Shown here piece by piece: positions 23,544-33,284 of a stretch of DNA of 64,000 nucleotides. Made by a program: the position numbers and the translations under genes. The notes under the pieces were generated by a model, which did not search any database, was not told where the DNA came from, and saw only the letters and a program-made list of their open reading frames with translations. The number at the start of each line of letters is the position of its first letter. Positions within the stretch are counted from its first letter, which is position 1. The stretch comes from Runella sp. CRIBMP (GTDB taxonomy: Bacteria; Bacteroidota; Bacteroidia; Cytophagales; Spirosomataceae): assembly GCF_009905605.1 (NCBI RefSeq), contig NZ_JAAAKZ010000002.1, forward strand, positions 620,001-684,000, read 5' to 3'.

Positions 23544-24344
23544 TTAGATTTGGAGCAGTAGGGCCGCCAACTCGAAGGGCATGGAGAAAAAGGGCGAATG
23601 ACTCGACTTCAATCTATACACGCGCTCACACTTGACCCGGGTAGGTAGCAGTGTTTTATCCAAATCTTTACTTTCAGTACACAGAATGTAATATTTTGGT
23701 AGGTCTCCATAAACCGCATCTGTTAGCCTAACGGGCGTACCCAACGGGGCAAAAGATTGCCTAGATAGGTTTTGATGTGCAAACTGTCGGTCTTCATTGG
23801 TGCAATCATGGTAAAAAAGAATATCAGCAAGCTCAGGTTTGAAAGTACTTGTTTTACGATTTGGAGCCACAATTAACGCTTTTCCGACGGTTATTCGGCT
23901 CGTATCTTTCGGCAAATTGGCTTCAATCAGCTGGGCCAATGAGCTTACTGAATCACCGTTTTTGGGTAAAAAAGCATCCAAAAATACCAGTTTACTTACT
24001 TTTTGTAATCCCAATTGTTCGGCAGCTTGCGCAATCACCACTCCTCCCATCGAATGACCCACCAAAATCACCTTTCCTCCCCCTTGATTGGCTACATCTA
24101 CCACTTTAGACACGTAGCGGTCGAGCGTAATATCGTCGGGAGGCGTGGTATCGGTGCCATGACCCGGAAGGTCAATCGCGACCACTTTGTGCCCTTGGGC
24201 GATCAATAACGGAACTACTTTGTTCCAGCACCAAGCGCCATGCCATGCGCCATGTACCAACAAATACGTTTGAGAAGGCTGTTTTTGCGCGAAACAAAAA
24301 GGGTTTAGACAGGCAAGTACCAATAAAAACAAAAGCTTTTTCAT
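23544..24344 (-). CDS. Secreted alpha/beta hydrolase
   Basis: The protein has 266 residues. After a signal peptide (NPFCFAQ/K) come YLLVHGAWHGAWCWNKVVP (oxyanion His-Gly), the nucleophile elbow GHSMGG, and a late His in SSHSPFFSMP. It resembles the salicylate esterase/MenH-like branch of alpha/beta hydrolases. The substrate is unknown. ATG 24344 is chosen: the nine-codon longer reading would start inside the promoter -7 element at 24369-24376. An AraC-family gene follows on the same strand. Confidence 0.87.
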   Translation of the reverse strand: MKKLLFLLVLACLNPFCFAQKQPSQTYLLVHGAWHGAWCWNKVVPLLIAQGHKVVAIDLPGHGTDTTPPDDITLDRYVSKVVDVANQGGGKVILVGHSMGGVVIAQAAEQLGLQKVSKLVFLDAFLPKNGDSVSSLAQLIEANLPKDTSRITVGKALIVAPNRKTSTFKPELADILFYHDCTNEDRQFAHQNLSRQSFAPLGTPVRLTDAVYGDLPKYYILCTESKDLDKTLLPTRVKCERVYRLKSSHSPFFSMPFELAALLLQI

Positions 24345-24368
24345 CGTTTCGAAGGGGGATGTTTTAGG

Positions 24369-24376
24369 CAAAAGTA
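24369..24376 (-). promoter_or_regulatory. Promoter of the alpha/beta hydrolase gene
   Basis: Minus-strand TACTTTTG (-7 element) has a TTG 21 nt upstream as a -33 element, the same spacing as the promoter at 4473-4504. The predicted leader before ATG 24344 is about 20 nt. Confidence 0.55.
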
Positions 24377-24454
24377 CCCTCCCGACTCAAAAAGCGACAA
24401 GTAAAAAAACGACATCTTTTACCCATATCCCCTCACATCATCTGGCCAATGAAC

Positions 24455-24480
24455 AAAAAAAAGCAAGCCTTCCGACTTGC
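24455..24480 (-). terminator. Rho-independent terminator after the sugar isomerase gene
   Basis: A 7-bp stem (24463-24469 with 24474-24480, arm GCAAGCC) closes a 4-nt loop. A run of A on the left gives eight U residues in the minus-strand transcript. A T run on the right side (24483-24488) makes it usable on both strands. Confidence 0.75.
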
Positions 24481-24491
24481 CATTTTTTGAT

Positions 24492-25391
24492 TTATACTGC
24501 TTTAAAGATGCCGTCCATTTTTTGACTGATGACTTCCAGTCGCTTTCGGTCGCCGCCAGGCACTTCTGCCGATGCCCAACCCGAGTACCCAATTTTGGCG
24601 AGGGCTTGGTTGACTACGGGCCAATTGCAATCTCCTTCCAACAACTCCACGTTAAAGCCTTTCCAGAGGCCTTCGTCCTGTTGTTTTTTACGGCTAAACT
24701 CCTTGATGTCAATCTTCATGATGCGTTTGCCGAGTGCTTCAATCCAATGCTCAGGCCAGCCATAACGTAGGATATTACCCACGTCAAAGTACCAGCCTAC
24801 CAGCGGGTGATTGATTTCATCGACGTAACGAGCAGCTTCTACAGGACTAATCAGGAAGTTATTCCATACGTTTTCAAGTGCGATTTTGATACCCGTTTTT
24901 TCGGCAATCGGAATCAATTTACGAATCTCAGCTTGCGAACGCTCGTAGGCATCTTTGTAGCTCGTACCTTCATTGACTACGCCAGGCACCAACAGTACCG
25001 TAGTACCGCCGTACATTTTGCAATCATAAAGGGATTTTTCCATTGCCTTTGAGCACACCTCCCGCACTTTAGGGTCGGCACTCGACAACGGCGATTTCCA
25101 GTGCGCGGAATTGACTACTCCTGGCAGTTCCAGACCAGTTTTGTCGCGGGCTTCCAATATTTCTTTGGGGTCAATATCGTTCGGGGAATCCAGCTCAACA
25201 CCGTCAAAGCCAAGGTCTTTCAGGAGTTTAAATTTGTCGAGCACGGAAAGTTTTTCGGTCACCATTCCGTATTTCAAGCTCTTCTTAATCAGCGGTGGTG
25301 CCACGGGAGAAGCCTGCACAAACGTATCTACGCCTATTACCGCCGCCGAGGCCGCCACAGCAGTATTTTTGATAAATGTTCTTCTTTGCAT
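24492..25391 (-). CDS. Exported sugar phosphate isomerase/epimerase-like TIM-barrel protein
   Basis: The protein has 299 residues. The N-terminus MQRRTFIKNTAVAASAAVIG is a Tat signal. The rest is an AP endonuclease 2/xylose isomerase-like TIM barrel: FKLLKDLGFDGVELDSPND, IALENVWNNFLISP, LVGWYFDVGNILRYG and ASAEVPGGD. Metal-binding Glu, Asp and His residues lie in these strands. It follows the Gfo/Idh/MocA dehydrogenase gene on the same strand after 114 bp. Such pairs are common in Bacteroidota sugar or inositol metabolism; the substrate is unknown. A terminator closes the unit. Confidence 0.88.
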   Translation of the reverse strand: MQRRTFIKNTAVAASAAVIGVDTFVQASPVAPPLIKKSLKYGMVTEKLSVLDKFKLLKDLGFDGVELDSPNDIDPKEILEARDKTGLELPGVVNSAHWKSPLSSADPKVREVCSKAMEKSLYDCKMYGGTTVLLVPGVVNEGTSYKDAYERSQAEIRKLIPIAEKTGIKIALENVWNNFLISPVEAARYVDEINHPLVGWYFDVGNILRYGWPEHWIEALGKRIMKIDIKEFSRKKQQDEGLWKGFNVELLEGDCNWPVVNQALAKIGYSGWASAEVPGGDRKRLEVISQKMDGIFKAV

Positions 25392-25505
25392 GAGAGAGGT
25401 TTTGGTTTATCCGAAAATAAAAAATCCGTTAATTGTTAACAGTAATCTTTCATCCAATACGGATAACTTTTTACAGATAACAACTAACGGACAGTCATTT
25501 TAAAT

Positions 25506-26789
25506 TTATATGAAAGGCGTAAAGCCAGGACGAGCCACTTCAATTTTTGGAACGGCTGTGTCGAAGCTAACCGAATCGGGACCGAGTTTTTCGGTCGATT
25601 TCATAGCATCTTCCCACGTAATTTTCTTGCCTGTATAGGCGGCCATGCGGCCCATGATAGCGATCATGGTACTGTTGGCCATCCACTCACCGTTGTTAAT
25701 GGGCTTGCTATTACGGATAGACGCAAACAATTCGTTGTGCTCGGTTTGGTACATATCATTTTGCACGCCCGAATATTCCCACGGATTTTGTCCTTCAATT
25801 TTGTGCATTGGGCGCGAGCAATTGGCCATCGCCCGGCCTTTGGTTCCGAAGGTCTCAACTAAATAGCTACGCTCCGTATTTTCTTGTTGACGTGAGAAGT
25901 GGAACCCTTTGGCCCCGTTGGGATAATCGTAAGTGATGGCAAAGTGGTCAAAAATATGACCGAACAGTGGGTCAACCCGCACCTGACGACCACCCGTTCC
26001 GACGGCGCTCACGGGCAAAACATCACCCATGGCCCACGACATCATATCAATGCTGTGCACGGCCTGCTCTACGATGTGGTCACCTGCTAACCATGTATAA
26101 TACATCCAGTTACGCAACTGAAACTCCATGTCTGACCAACCCGTCTGACGTGGAAAATTCCACGCACCACCCGTATAATAGGTATTGTAAATGCTCATTA
26201 CTTCACCAATCGAACCATCATTAATTTTGCCGAATACGGCACGTTTTGGTTCGTGGAAGCGCCAGCAGAAGCCCGACACAAGCGAGAGGTTTTTCTCTTT
26301 GGCGACCTTTGCTAACTCAATAACTTTACGAATACCGGGCGCGTCAACGGCTACTGGTTTTTCGCAAAAAATATGTTTACCCGCGTTGATGGCCGCTTCA
26401 AGGTGCAACGGACGGAAGAACGGAGGAGTGGCTAATAAAACCACGTCAACGCCCGAATCAATCACTTTTTGGTAAGCATCAAACCCCACAAATTTACGTT
26501 CGTTGTCCACCTTTACTTTATCACCGTGTACTTTGCGCAATCCTTCCAAACACGTATCGAATCGTTCAGGGAAAATATCGCCGAGGGCGTGTAAAACTAC
26601 GTTGGAATCTGCTTTGAGGGCTTGCATCGCGGCGCCAGAGCCACGGCCGCCGCAACCGATAAGACCCACTTTGAGGGTGTCACTGTTGATGCCCGCAAAA
26701 GCACGATTTGGAACAATAATGGATGGAAATGCGGTACTTGCAAGGGCCGCTCCTGCAAATTTTAACACATCGCGACGTGAGGTGTTCAT
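25506..26789 (-). CDS. Tat-exported Gfo/Idh/MocA family oxidoreductase
   Basis: The protein has 427 residues. The Tat signal (MNTSRRDVLKFAGAALASTA) is followed by the Rossmann motif VGLIGCGGRGSGAA. The catalytic EKP motif (HIFCEKPVAVD) and the substrate-binding region with HIVEQAVHSIDMMSWAMG follow. Members are NAD(P)-dependent sugar or inositol dehydrogenases, or glycosidases that bind NAD permanently. Export by Tat would fit a protein folded with its cofactor. It heads a probable operon with the TIM-barrel protein downstream. Confidence 0.9.
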   Translation of the reverse strand: MNTSRRDVLKFAGAALASTAFPSIIVPNRAFAGINSDTLKVGLIGCGGRGSGAAMQALKADSNVVLHALGDIFPERFDTCLEGLRKVHGDKVKVDNERKFVGFDAYQKVIDSGVDVVLLATPPFFRPLHLEAAINAGKHIFCEKPVAVDAPGIRKVIELAKVAKEKNLSLVSGFCWRFHEPKRAVFGKINDGSIGEVMSIYNTYYTGGAWNFPRQTGWSDMEFQLRNWMYYTWLAGDHIVEQAVHSIDMMSWAMGDVLPVSAVGTGGRQVRVDPLFGHIFDHFAITYDYPNGAKGFHFSRQQENTERSYLVETFGTKGRAMANCSRPMHKIEGQNPWEYSGVQNDMYQTEHNELFASIRNSKPINNGEWMANSTMIAIMGRMAAYTGKKITWEDAMKSTEKLGPDSVSFDTAVPKIEVARPGFTPFI

Positions 26790-27120
26790 ATAAGTGTGTG
26801 TTTAAATGGTTTAGAAAATAGTAAATATACAAAACAAAGATTTACCGACGATATCCGCCTTACGTATTATTTCTAGGTTTGTACGCTGATTCAAAAATGC
26901 TACATTTTTTTTAATAAATAGTAAATAAATAGTAAATTATTTTAAATAATGACATTAAATCCTCTATTTTGTTTGGAATTGGAATTTTTGACCTTCATTC
27001 AAAAATGCCCCTGAATCGCTAAATATCAATGGGTGAAACCCGGAACGGGCTATTGCAAAACTGAAATCACTTCTTATTTTTGATTAAAAAACCCGACACA
27101 CATGTACGTATAGCGCCATC
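26790..27120. other. AT-rich intergenic region
   Basis: No gene is visible. The segment AAATAGTAAATAAATAGTAA near 26918 is a short imperfect direct repeat. The region upstream of the dehydrogenase ATG is promoter-like but without a clean TAnnTTTG. The bestrophin remnant follows. Confidence 0.5.
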
Positions 27121-27331
27121 TCAATTTTGCCATGTCATTGATCGGTACCGCCACTGCTTTTTATGTAGGTTTCAAAAACAATCAAGCCTACGGCCGCAAC
27201 TGGGAAGCGCGTATCATCTGGGGGCAATTACCAATTCCAGTCGGGCGTTTGGAGCTACCCTTAGCGTGCTGGGCGAAGATAGTTTGCCCGAAAAAATACA
27301 ACTGAATTTGGGATTTTGTTGTAAAATTTAA
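27110..27331 (+). pseudogene. Remnant of a bestrophin-family (UPF0187) channel gene
   Basis: From about 27114 the plus strand encodes RHLNFAMSLIGTATAFYVGF and then KNNQAYGRNWEARIIWG, the conserved N-terminal bestrophin segment. A one-base shift near 27223 then leads into AITNSSRAFGATLSVLGED in the next frame. The frame ends at 27331 after about 70 residues where a full protein has about 300. Frameshift and truncation mark it as dead. It is convergent with the AraC gene at 27342. Confidence 0.75.
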
Positions 27332-27341
27332 AGCTAATCCA

Positions 27342-28181
27342 TTACGTCTCCACCACGCCAAAGGTTCGTTCGGGCGATTGTCCATCCTGTAGAAAAAAGG
27401 CGTTGGGTGTTAAATTGGTAAATTCTTTAAAATCTCGCACCAAATGCTGGTAGTCGTAATACCCTAAGTCGATGGCAACACTCAACCAATCTTTGGAAGG
27501 TTGGGCGTTTTTAAGTTTCATGGCATTTTCAAAACGGGCAATTCGGGTATACAATTTCGGACTAACTCCCTCACGTTGAACAAATTGACGATAGAACTGC
27601 CGCTGACACAAGCAAGCTTGGTCGGCAAGCCAATCCAAAGAAGCAGTCGAAGGGTTTTGTAGAATATAACGGCTCACTTTATCAATCGGCCGTTCATTCT
27701 TTTTTACTTTTTTGATTAAATTCAATAAGAAACATTCTACTATTTCAATCATTTCGGTGTAATGACCCGCGTAACTCAACCGCTCATTGACTAAGCGTAT
27801 TTCGGTAGAAAACACCTGCTCTGCATCCAAAAACGTGTTGGTCAATTCATTGGCAGGAATGCCCGTAAGACGAAACAAGGCTCCAGGCTGAAATTGCACT
27901 TGAAATACCATAAAATCCCGCCCTACGTGGCGATTTGTAACGATAGAATGTTGCCCATACAAGCGCGACCGGGTACTTTCCACTAATTTGCCATCAAAGC
28001 CATATTCCACTTTTTCGGGGTCTTTCGGAAAAAAAGACAAGCAATTTTCGGCACGAGGCCAATACGATTTTACGGGTAAAACCGCCATCGAGCGCGGAAA
28101 TTCACAGCCTACAATCTGAAACTGCCTCACGTATTCACGCAAGGCAGGGCTTGGAAGTCGGTAATCGTAGATGGCCACCAT
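27342..28181 (-). CDS. AraC-family transcriptional regulator (paralogue 2)
   Basis: The protein has 279 residues with the same layout as the regulators at 22665 and 36110. The N-terminal domain contains VQFQPGALFRLTGIPANELT. The C-terminal double HTH has LADQACLCQRQFYRQFVQRE and DLGYYDYQHLVRDFKEFTNL. It lies 18 bp downstream of the cupin gene and is probably co-transcribed with it, which would make it an operon-encoded regulator. Confidence 0.88.
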   Translation of the reverse strand: MVAIYDYRLPSPALREYVRQFQIVGCEFPRSMAVLPVKSYWPRAENCLSFFPKDPEKVEYGFDGKLVESTRSRLYGQHSIVTNRHVGRDFMVFQVQFQPGALFRLTGIPANELTNTFLDAEQVFSTEIRLVNERLSYAGHYTEMIEIVECFLLNLIKKVKKNERPIDKVSRYILQNPSTASLDWLADQACLCQRQFYRQFVQREGVSPKLYTRIARFENAMKLKNAQPSKDWLSVAIDLGYYDYQHLVRDFKEFTNLTPNAFFLQDGQSPERTFGVVET

Positions 28182-28199
28182 CGTCTGAGCAATTTGGGT

Positions 28200-28748
28200 T
28201 TATTTTATCGTTAATCCCGGGCCTAAAATAGTCATTCCGTGTGCTTTATGAATCTCTTCCGCCTGCTCTTTCGTCGGTGGGGCTTTCAACTCATTCATTG
28301 TGAGAAAAAACTCCTCCATTTGACCAGCAGGTTGAACGTAATAAATGATTTTGCTTTTTTCAGAGAGTTGTATCCACGTATGAGGAACCTTGCGCGGGGC
28401 AAAAACGGTATCTCCAGCTTTCGCCGTGAACTGCTTATCGCCTACCTGAAACAAAAAATCTCCTTCGATAATAGAAAAAATCTCGTCTTGTTCGTGATGT
28501 ACGTGCAAAGAAGGGCCCACTTTATCGTTGCCAATATACTCAAAAACAGCCAATTGTCCATTTGTATCTTTACCCGAAATTTTAAGATCGTTTGGGTTAA
28601 TTCCTTTGTAAGGTGTATGAACACCAAAGCGGGCGTCACCTGCTTTGACCACAAACGGAGGTGTGTTTGTTGTGACCGATTTCTGGGCTAAAAGAGAAGG
28701 AGTTGTTACGCCAGCCACGGCAACGGCCAAGAAGTTTCTGCGTTTCAT
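28200..28748 (-). CDS. Exported cupin-domain protein
   Basis: The protein has 182 residues. A twin-arginine-type N-terminus is absent in strict form (MKRRNFLAVAVAGVTTPSLL), but it resembles a Tat signal and is followed by SLLAQ. The cupin barrel shows motif 1 GPSLHVHHEQDEIFSIIEGD, with His-His-Glu metal ligands, and motif 2 PRKVPHTW with the third His. The metal-dependent role (dioxygenase, isomerase or sensor) cannot be told. The AraC paralogue 2 gene follows immediately. Confidence 0.87.
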   Translation of the reverse strand: MKRRNFLAVAVAGVTTPSLLAQKSVTTNTPPFVVKAGDARFGVHTPYKGINPNDLKISGKDTNGQLAVFEYIGNDKVGPSLHVHHEQDEIFSIIEGDFLFQVGDKQFTAKAGDTVFAPRKVPHTWIQLSEKSKIIYYVQPAGQMEEFFLTMNELKAPPTKEQAEEIHKAHGMTILGPGLTIK

Positions 28749-28841
28749 ATTTGTTTGATTTTAGGTTGTTTATGATGCAAAACTCCCCATTCAAACGCAG
28801 AAATTGGTGGGAAAAAACGGACATTTTCCCACCAACGCTCA

Positions 28842-30269
28842 TTAATCTTTATCCCATTCATCCGTATTTTTAATCCCCAACTTCTTGGGACTGAATACGG
28901 GATCTAAGCCTGCTTTTCGCTGTTGTTCATAATCTTTAAAGGCTTTGAAAGCAGGTTTTCTGAGTAACAAAATGGCAATAATATTGAGCCACGCCATCAT
29001 TCCCACACCAATATCACCCAAAGTCCAGGCCAGTGCGGCGGTTTTGATAGAACCATAAAAAGTGGCGGCCATAATCATAACTCGGAGCCCGTTTACCAAC
29101 CATTTATTATCCCCTTTGGAAGACAAATAGCTCAAATTGGTTTCGGCAATATAGTAATACGCCATGATGGTCGTAAAAGCAAAAAACAACAACGAAATCG
29201 CCACAAATCCCCCACCCAACGCTGGGAAATGGGTATTGACCGCTGCCTGTGTATATTCTGATCCAATGGCTAAGCCCGGTACATTTTCCACCAAAAAACC
29301 ACCCGCAGGATTTACAACGTTGTATTTGCCAGTGAACAAAATCATGAGCGCCGTGGCGGTACACACAAAAAGCGTATCCACATAAACCGAAAACGCCTGC
29401 ACCAACCCCTGCTTGGCAGGATGGCTAATTTCAGCCGCTGCCGCCGCGTGAGGCGCCGTACCTTGCCCTGCCTCGTTGGAATAAATCCCTCTTTTTACCC
29501 CCCACGCTACAGCCATGCCAAAAATACCCGCCAAGGCGGGCTCCATGTCCAAAGCGGAGCGAAAAATCAGGCTGAACATCGCGGGCACTTTAGTGATATT
29601 GAGCCCAATGATGATTAATGCCATCAAAATATAACCTCCCGCCATAAACGGCACTACGATTTCGGCCACTTGTCCGATGCGCTTCACACCGCCAAAAATG
29701 ATGAGTCCCAGCAAAATGGTTATGATACCACCCGTTATTTCCACTGGAACATCAAAAGCGATTTTGGCACTCAACGCAATGCTGTTGCTCTGTACACCCG
29801 GCAAAAACAAGGCGGTACTCAGAATCGTGGCCACCGCAAAAAGGGTAGCATACCACTGAATCCCCAATCCTTTTTCGATGTAAAATGCCGGCCCTCCACG
29901 GTATTGGCCATCTTTGACCTGCTTGTAAATTTGTCCGAGCGTGGCTTCGATAAAAGCCGAGGATGCGCCTAAGAATGCAATGGCCCACATCCAAAAAACA
30001 GCCCCCGGCCCTCCCATGGCGATGGCCGTAGCCACCCCAGCGATGTTTCCAGTGCCGATTCTACCCGAAATCGCAATGGCAAACGCCTGAAACGACGAAA
30101 CACCTTTGGCTGATGCTTTGCCTCCAAACAACAAAGTCACCATTTCTTTTACGTAACGTACCTGTAAAAAACGGGTGGCAATCGAGAAGTAAATGCCCGC
30201 CCCGAGGCAAAGTAAAATCAGGGCATTGCTCCAAATAATGTCATTGACAGCGGTAATAATTTTTTCCAT
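28842..30269 (-). CDS. Alanine/glycine:cation symporter (AGCS family)
   Basis: The protein has 475 residues with about 10-11 membrane helices. Family motifs include AIAISGRIGTGNIAGVATAI near the N-terminus, GGPGAVFWMWAIAFLGASSA, GQIYKQVKDGQYRGGPAFYI and YSNEAGQGTAPHAAAAAE. AGCS carriers import alanine or glycine with sodium. It stands alone, minus strand, with the C-terminal tail FSPKKLGIKNTDEWDKD in the cytoplasm. Confidence 0.94.
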   Translation of the reverse strand: MEKIITAVNDIIWSNALILLCLGAGIYFSIATRFLQVRYVKEMVTLLFGGKASAKGVSSFQAFAIAISGRIGTGNIAGVATAIAMGGPGAVFWMWAIAFLGASSAFIEATLGQIYKQVKDGQYRGGPAFYIEKGLGIQWYATLFAVATILSTALFLPGVQSNSIALSAKIAFDVPVEITGGIITILLGLIIFGGVKRIGQVAEIVVPFMAGGYILMALIIIGLNITKVPAMFSLIFRSALDMEPALAGIFGMAVAWGVKRGIYSNEAGQGTAPHAAAAAEISHPAKQGLVQAFSVYVDTLFVCTATALMILFTGKYNVVNPAGGFLVENVPGLAIGSEYTQAAVNTHFPALGGGFVAISLLFFAFTTIMAYYYIAETNLSYLSSKGDNKWLVNGLRVMIMAATFYGSIKTAALAWTLGDIGVGMMAWLNIIAILLLRKPAFKAFKDYEQQRKAGLDPVFSPKKLGIKNTDEWDKD

Positions 30270-30466
30270 GAAGTTCCTGTGAGATTAGTTGTTAGGTTTA
30301 GCTTATACAGAAGAGAATTTTAAGGCGTGGAGTAAATCTTGTCTTCAAAGAAAAGGATATTAAATGAAAAGCATGATAGTATTCGCCAAAAAAGATTGAT
30401 TACAGTAGAAAAGTTGTATTTCACCTATTTTAAGTACTACACATTCTGAGAACCCAGTTTTTGATT

Positions 30467-32839
30467 ATGTCGGTATTCACCCCAACGTTTGTACGCTTCG
30501 TTTATCTCTTTTTTTTGGTCTTTTTGACGCAATCAGCAACCGCCCAAGTCACTTTTTATGTGGCTCCCAACGGCAGCGATGCCAACAACGGTATGTTAAA
30601 AAAACCGTTCAAAACGCTCACCAAAGCACTCTTGTCGGCCCAACGAGCAAAAGGACAGAAAGCTATTATTCAATTGAGAAAAGGCTCTTACTATTTAGAT
30701 AAAACACTGGTAATTAACGCCGCCCATGCCTTATTTGAATCACTGGAGATAACAAGTTATAAAAATGAGCCCGTTTTTATTGATGGTGGGCAACCCTTAC
30801 AACTTGCTTGGAAACCTTCCCAAAACGGCATTTATCAGGCGGTTGTAGCGCCCAATATTGCATTTGAACAACTTTTTATCGACGGTCAGCAGCAGCCGTT
30901 GGCCCGATATCCTAACTACGATGCCAATGCTCGGGTTTTTCACGGGACCGCCACCGACGCGATTTCACCCGAACGCATCAAAACTTGGAAAAATCCGACT
31001 GGTGGGTACGTTCACGCCCTGCACTCGGGCGAATGGGGCGGGTTTCACTATATTATTACGGGAAAAGACGAAAAAGGAGAATTGAAACTGGAGGGAGGTT
31101 GGCAAAACAACCGCCCCGCTCCAATGCACAAACAGTACCGTTTCGTCGAAAATATCAGGGAAGAACTGGATGCGCCCGGAGAATGGTTTTTTGACAAAAC
31201 AAGCCGTATCCTTTATTTCTACCCTCCCAAAAACGTCAATCTTGGCACCGCTTTGGTGGTAGTATCAAGGCTCAAAAATCTCCTCGAACTGAGAGGCACT
31301 GCCAATAAGCCGGTCCGTAATGTGCAGCTAAAAAACCTTCAATTTGTACATACCGAACGCAGTTTTATGGAAACCAAGGAGCCGCTGGTGCGCAGCGATT
31401 GGACTTTTTATCGGGGCGGCGCTGTACTTTTTGACGGCACCGAAAACTGTAAAATCAGTGATTGTACATTCACTGAGCTGGGCGGAAATGCCATTGTGGT
31501 AAGCAATTACAACAAACACGCCGTCATCAGCGGCTGCCACATTCACCACATCGGCGCGAGCGCGGTGGCGTTTGTGGGCGACCCAAAAGCGGCACGTTCG
31601 CCGTCGTTTAGGTACGAGCTTTCGATTCCGTACGAAAAATTAGACAAAACGCCCGGCCCACAAACCAACAATTTTCCGCAGGAATGTACGGTCACGGATA
31701 ACCTGATTCATGACATGGGTCAACTGGAAAAACAGGCCACGGGGGTCCAAATTGAACTTTCATCCACAATTACCGTCAGTCACAACAGCATCTACAACAC
31801 CCCACGCGCGGGTATCAACATCGGCGACGGAGCTTGGGGTGGGCATATTTTGGAATACAACGATGTATTCAACACTGTATTGGAAACGGGCGACCACGGC
31901 GCTTTTAATTCTTGGGGGCGTGACCGATTCTGGTACGCCAATCGCAGCTACATGGACAGCCTCGTGGCGGCGCACCCAGAACTGATTTTGTTAGATGCTC
32001 AAAAACAGACCATTATCCGCCACAATCGTTTTCGGTGCGACCACGGCTGGGACATTGATTTGGACGACGGTTCCTCGAATTATCATATTTACAATAACGT
32101 TTGTCTTAACGGCGGGCTCAAACTTCGGGAGGGTTTTTACCGCAAAGTAGAAAACAATATCATGGTCAATAACTCTTTTCATCCGCACGTGTGGTTCAAA
32201 AACAGCGGCGACGAGTTCAGGCACAACATTGTCATGAAAAAATATTTCCCCATTCAAATCAAAGACTGGGGCGTAAACATTGACCAAAATTTATTCCCAG
32301 ATTCGGCATCGCTGGCATTGGCCCGTAAAAACAACACGGATGCCAAAAGTACCGTAGGCAACCCCGCATTTATCAATGCTTCGGCGGGAGATTATCGGGT
32401 AAGCGCCTCCTCTCCTGCCCTGCTCATCGGCTTTAAAAATTTTTCTATGGCTGATTTCGGGGTACAAAAACCTGAGTTAAAGAAAATTTCTTTACAACCA
32501 GTCATTCCAGCGCTTATCAATGCACAATTGCTTGACAACAAGACCTCAACCATCTCATTTTTAGGAGGTACACTCAAAAATATTGAAGGATTAGGCGACC
32601 GCTCGGCCTACGGATTGCCCGACGAAACGGGCATTCTCGTAACCTCGACTGGGCAAAAAAGTCTTTTGACCCAGTCTGGTTTATTAGAAAAAGACGTAAT
32701 ACGAACCGCTGATGGTAAAGCCGTCAAGAACATCCGCGCGTTTTTGGATATTTACCAAGAAGTCAATTGGCACGGCAAAATAAACATCGAAATTATTAGA
32801 AATCAGCAACCTATGAAGTTGGTATTGCTTCTAAAATAA
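30467..32839 (+). CDS. Secreted right-handed parallel beta-helix protein with C-terminal PDZ-like domain
   Basis: The protein has 790 residues. The signal peptide ends at SATAQ, followed by VTFYVAPNGSDANNG, a typical start of PbH1 proteins. The parallel beta-helix spans about 30-640 with many Asn-rich turns (NSIYNTPRAGINIGDG, HNRFRCDHGWDID). The last 90 residues contain LLTQSGLLEKDVIRTADGKA, a PDZ-like peptide-binding fold. Many such proteins are polysaccharide lyases or glycoside hydrolases; no catalytic family is clear. ATG 30467 is chosen, as the frame upstream starts only with TTG. A hairpin terminator follows. Confidence 0.83.
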   Translation: MSVFTPTFVRFVYLFFLVFLTQSATAQVTFYVAPNGSDANNGMLKKPFKTLTKALLSAQRAKGQKAIIQLRKGSYYLDKTLVINAAHALFESLEITSYKNEPVFIDGGQPLQLAWKPSQNGIYQAVVAPNIAFEQLFIDGQQQPLARYPNYDANARVFHGTATDAISPERIKTWKNPTGGYVHALHSGEWGGFHYIITGKDEKGELKLEGGWQNNRPAPMHKQYRFVENIREELDAPGEWFFDKTSRILYFYPPKNVNLGTALVVVSRLKNLLELRGTANKPVRNVQLKNLQFVHTERSFMETKEPLVRSDWTFYRGGAVLFDGTENCKISDCTFTELGGNAIVVSNYNKHAVISGCHIHHIGASAVAFVGDPKAARSPSFRYELSIPYEKLDKTPGPQTNNFPQECTVTDNLIHDMGQLEKQATGVQIELSSTITVSHNSIYNTPRAGINIGDGAWGGHILEYNDVFNTVLETGDHGAFNSWGRDRFWYANRSYMDSLVAAHPELILLDAQKQTIIRHNRFRCDHGWDIDLDDGSSNYHIYNNVCLNGGLKLREGFYRKVENNIMVNNSFHPHVWFKNSGDEFRHNIVMKKYFPIQIKDWGVNIDQNLFPDSASLALARKNNTDAKSTVGNPAFINASAGDYRVSASSPALLIGFKNFSMADFGVQKPELKKISLQPVIPALINAQLLDNKTSTISFLGGTLKNIEGLGDRSAYGLPDETGILVTSTGQKSLLTQSGLLEKDVIRTADGKAVKNIRAFLDIYQEVNWHGKINIEIIRNQQPMKLVLLLK

Positions 32840-32871
32840 AAACTGCCATCGACAAACGAGGATGGCAGTTT
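32840..32871 (+). terminator. Terminator after the beta-helix gene
   Basis: A perfect 11-bp stem (32840-32850 with 32861-32871, arm AAACTGCCATC) overlaps the first base after the stop codon. The trailing T run is short (TTT then CG). Confidence 0.6.
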
Positions 32872-33284
32872 CGATCAATACAAACTAAATCTATTTGGGT
32901 CACTCACGGAAAATATCTTCCGTTTGGTGTTATCTGTGAAAATGTTATCCCATTTTTAAGTGGCTTGCTTCATGCCCTTTCCCACAACTGTTTATTGTGC
33001 AATAAATGGCTGCACCATTTTCTCAGAAACATTGACCAGGTGAATATATGTATGTTTAGATTAAGAATATCACGCTAATCTTACGACAAAATAAAATTAG
33101 TACAATGCCAAAATTTTTGTTTCAGAATGGAATTAAATTTGGATTAAAATTCAAGAAGTTAAAATTGGCAACCTAGTTTTTCGGTTAGCGTGCGGTACAT
33201 AACCCAAAAAATCATTCTTTAATTCGACGATTCATTGGATGATTTTTCGGTAACTTACGTTTTCCCAAAAATGTACAACTCCCA
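32872..33284. other. Intergenic region before rlmF
   Basis: The region is AT-rich and has no gene I can support. A 9-bp inverted repeat (AAAAATCAT at 33207-33215 and its complement at 33239-33247) lies about 40-75 bp before the rlmF ATG and could be a leader hairpin or operator. Confidence 0.45.

Noticed and set aside
26918-26940. Repeated AAATAGT units as a possible repeat element or operator
   Set aside because: Two short AT-rich copies only; this is expected by chance in such DNA.
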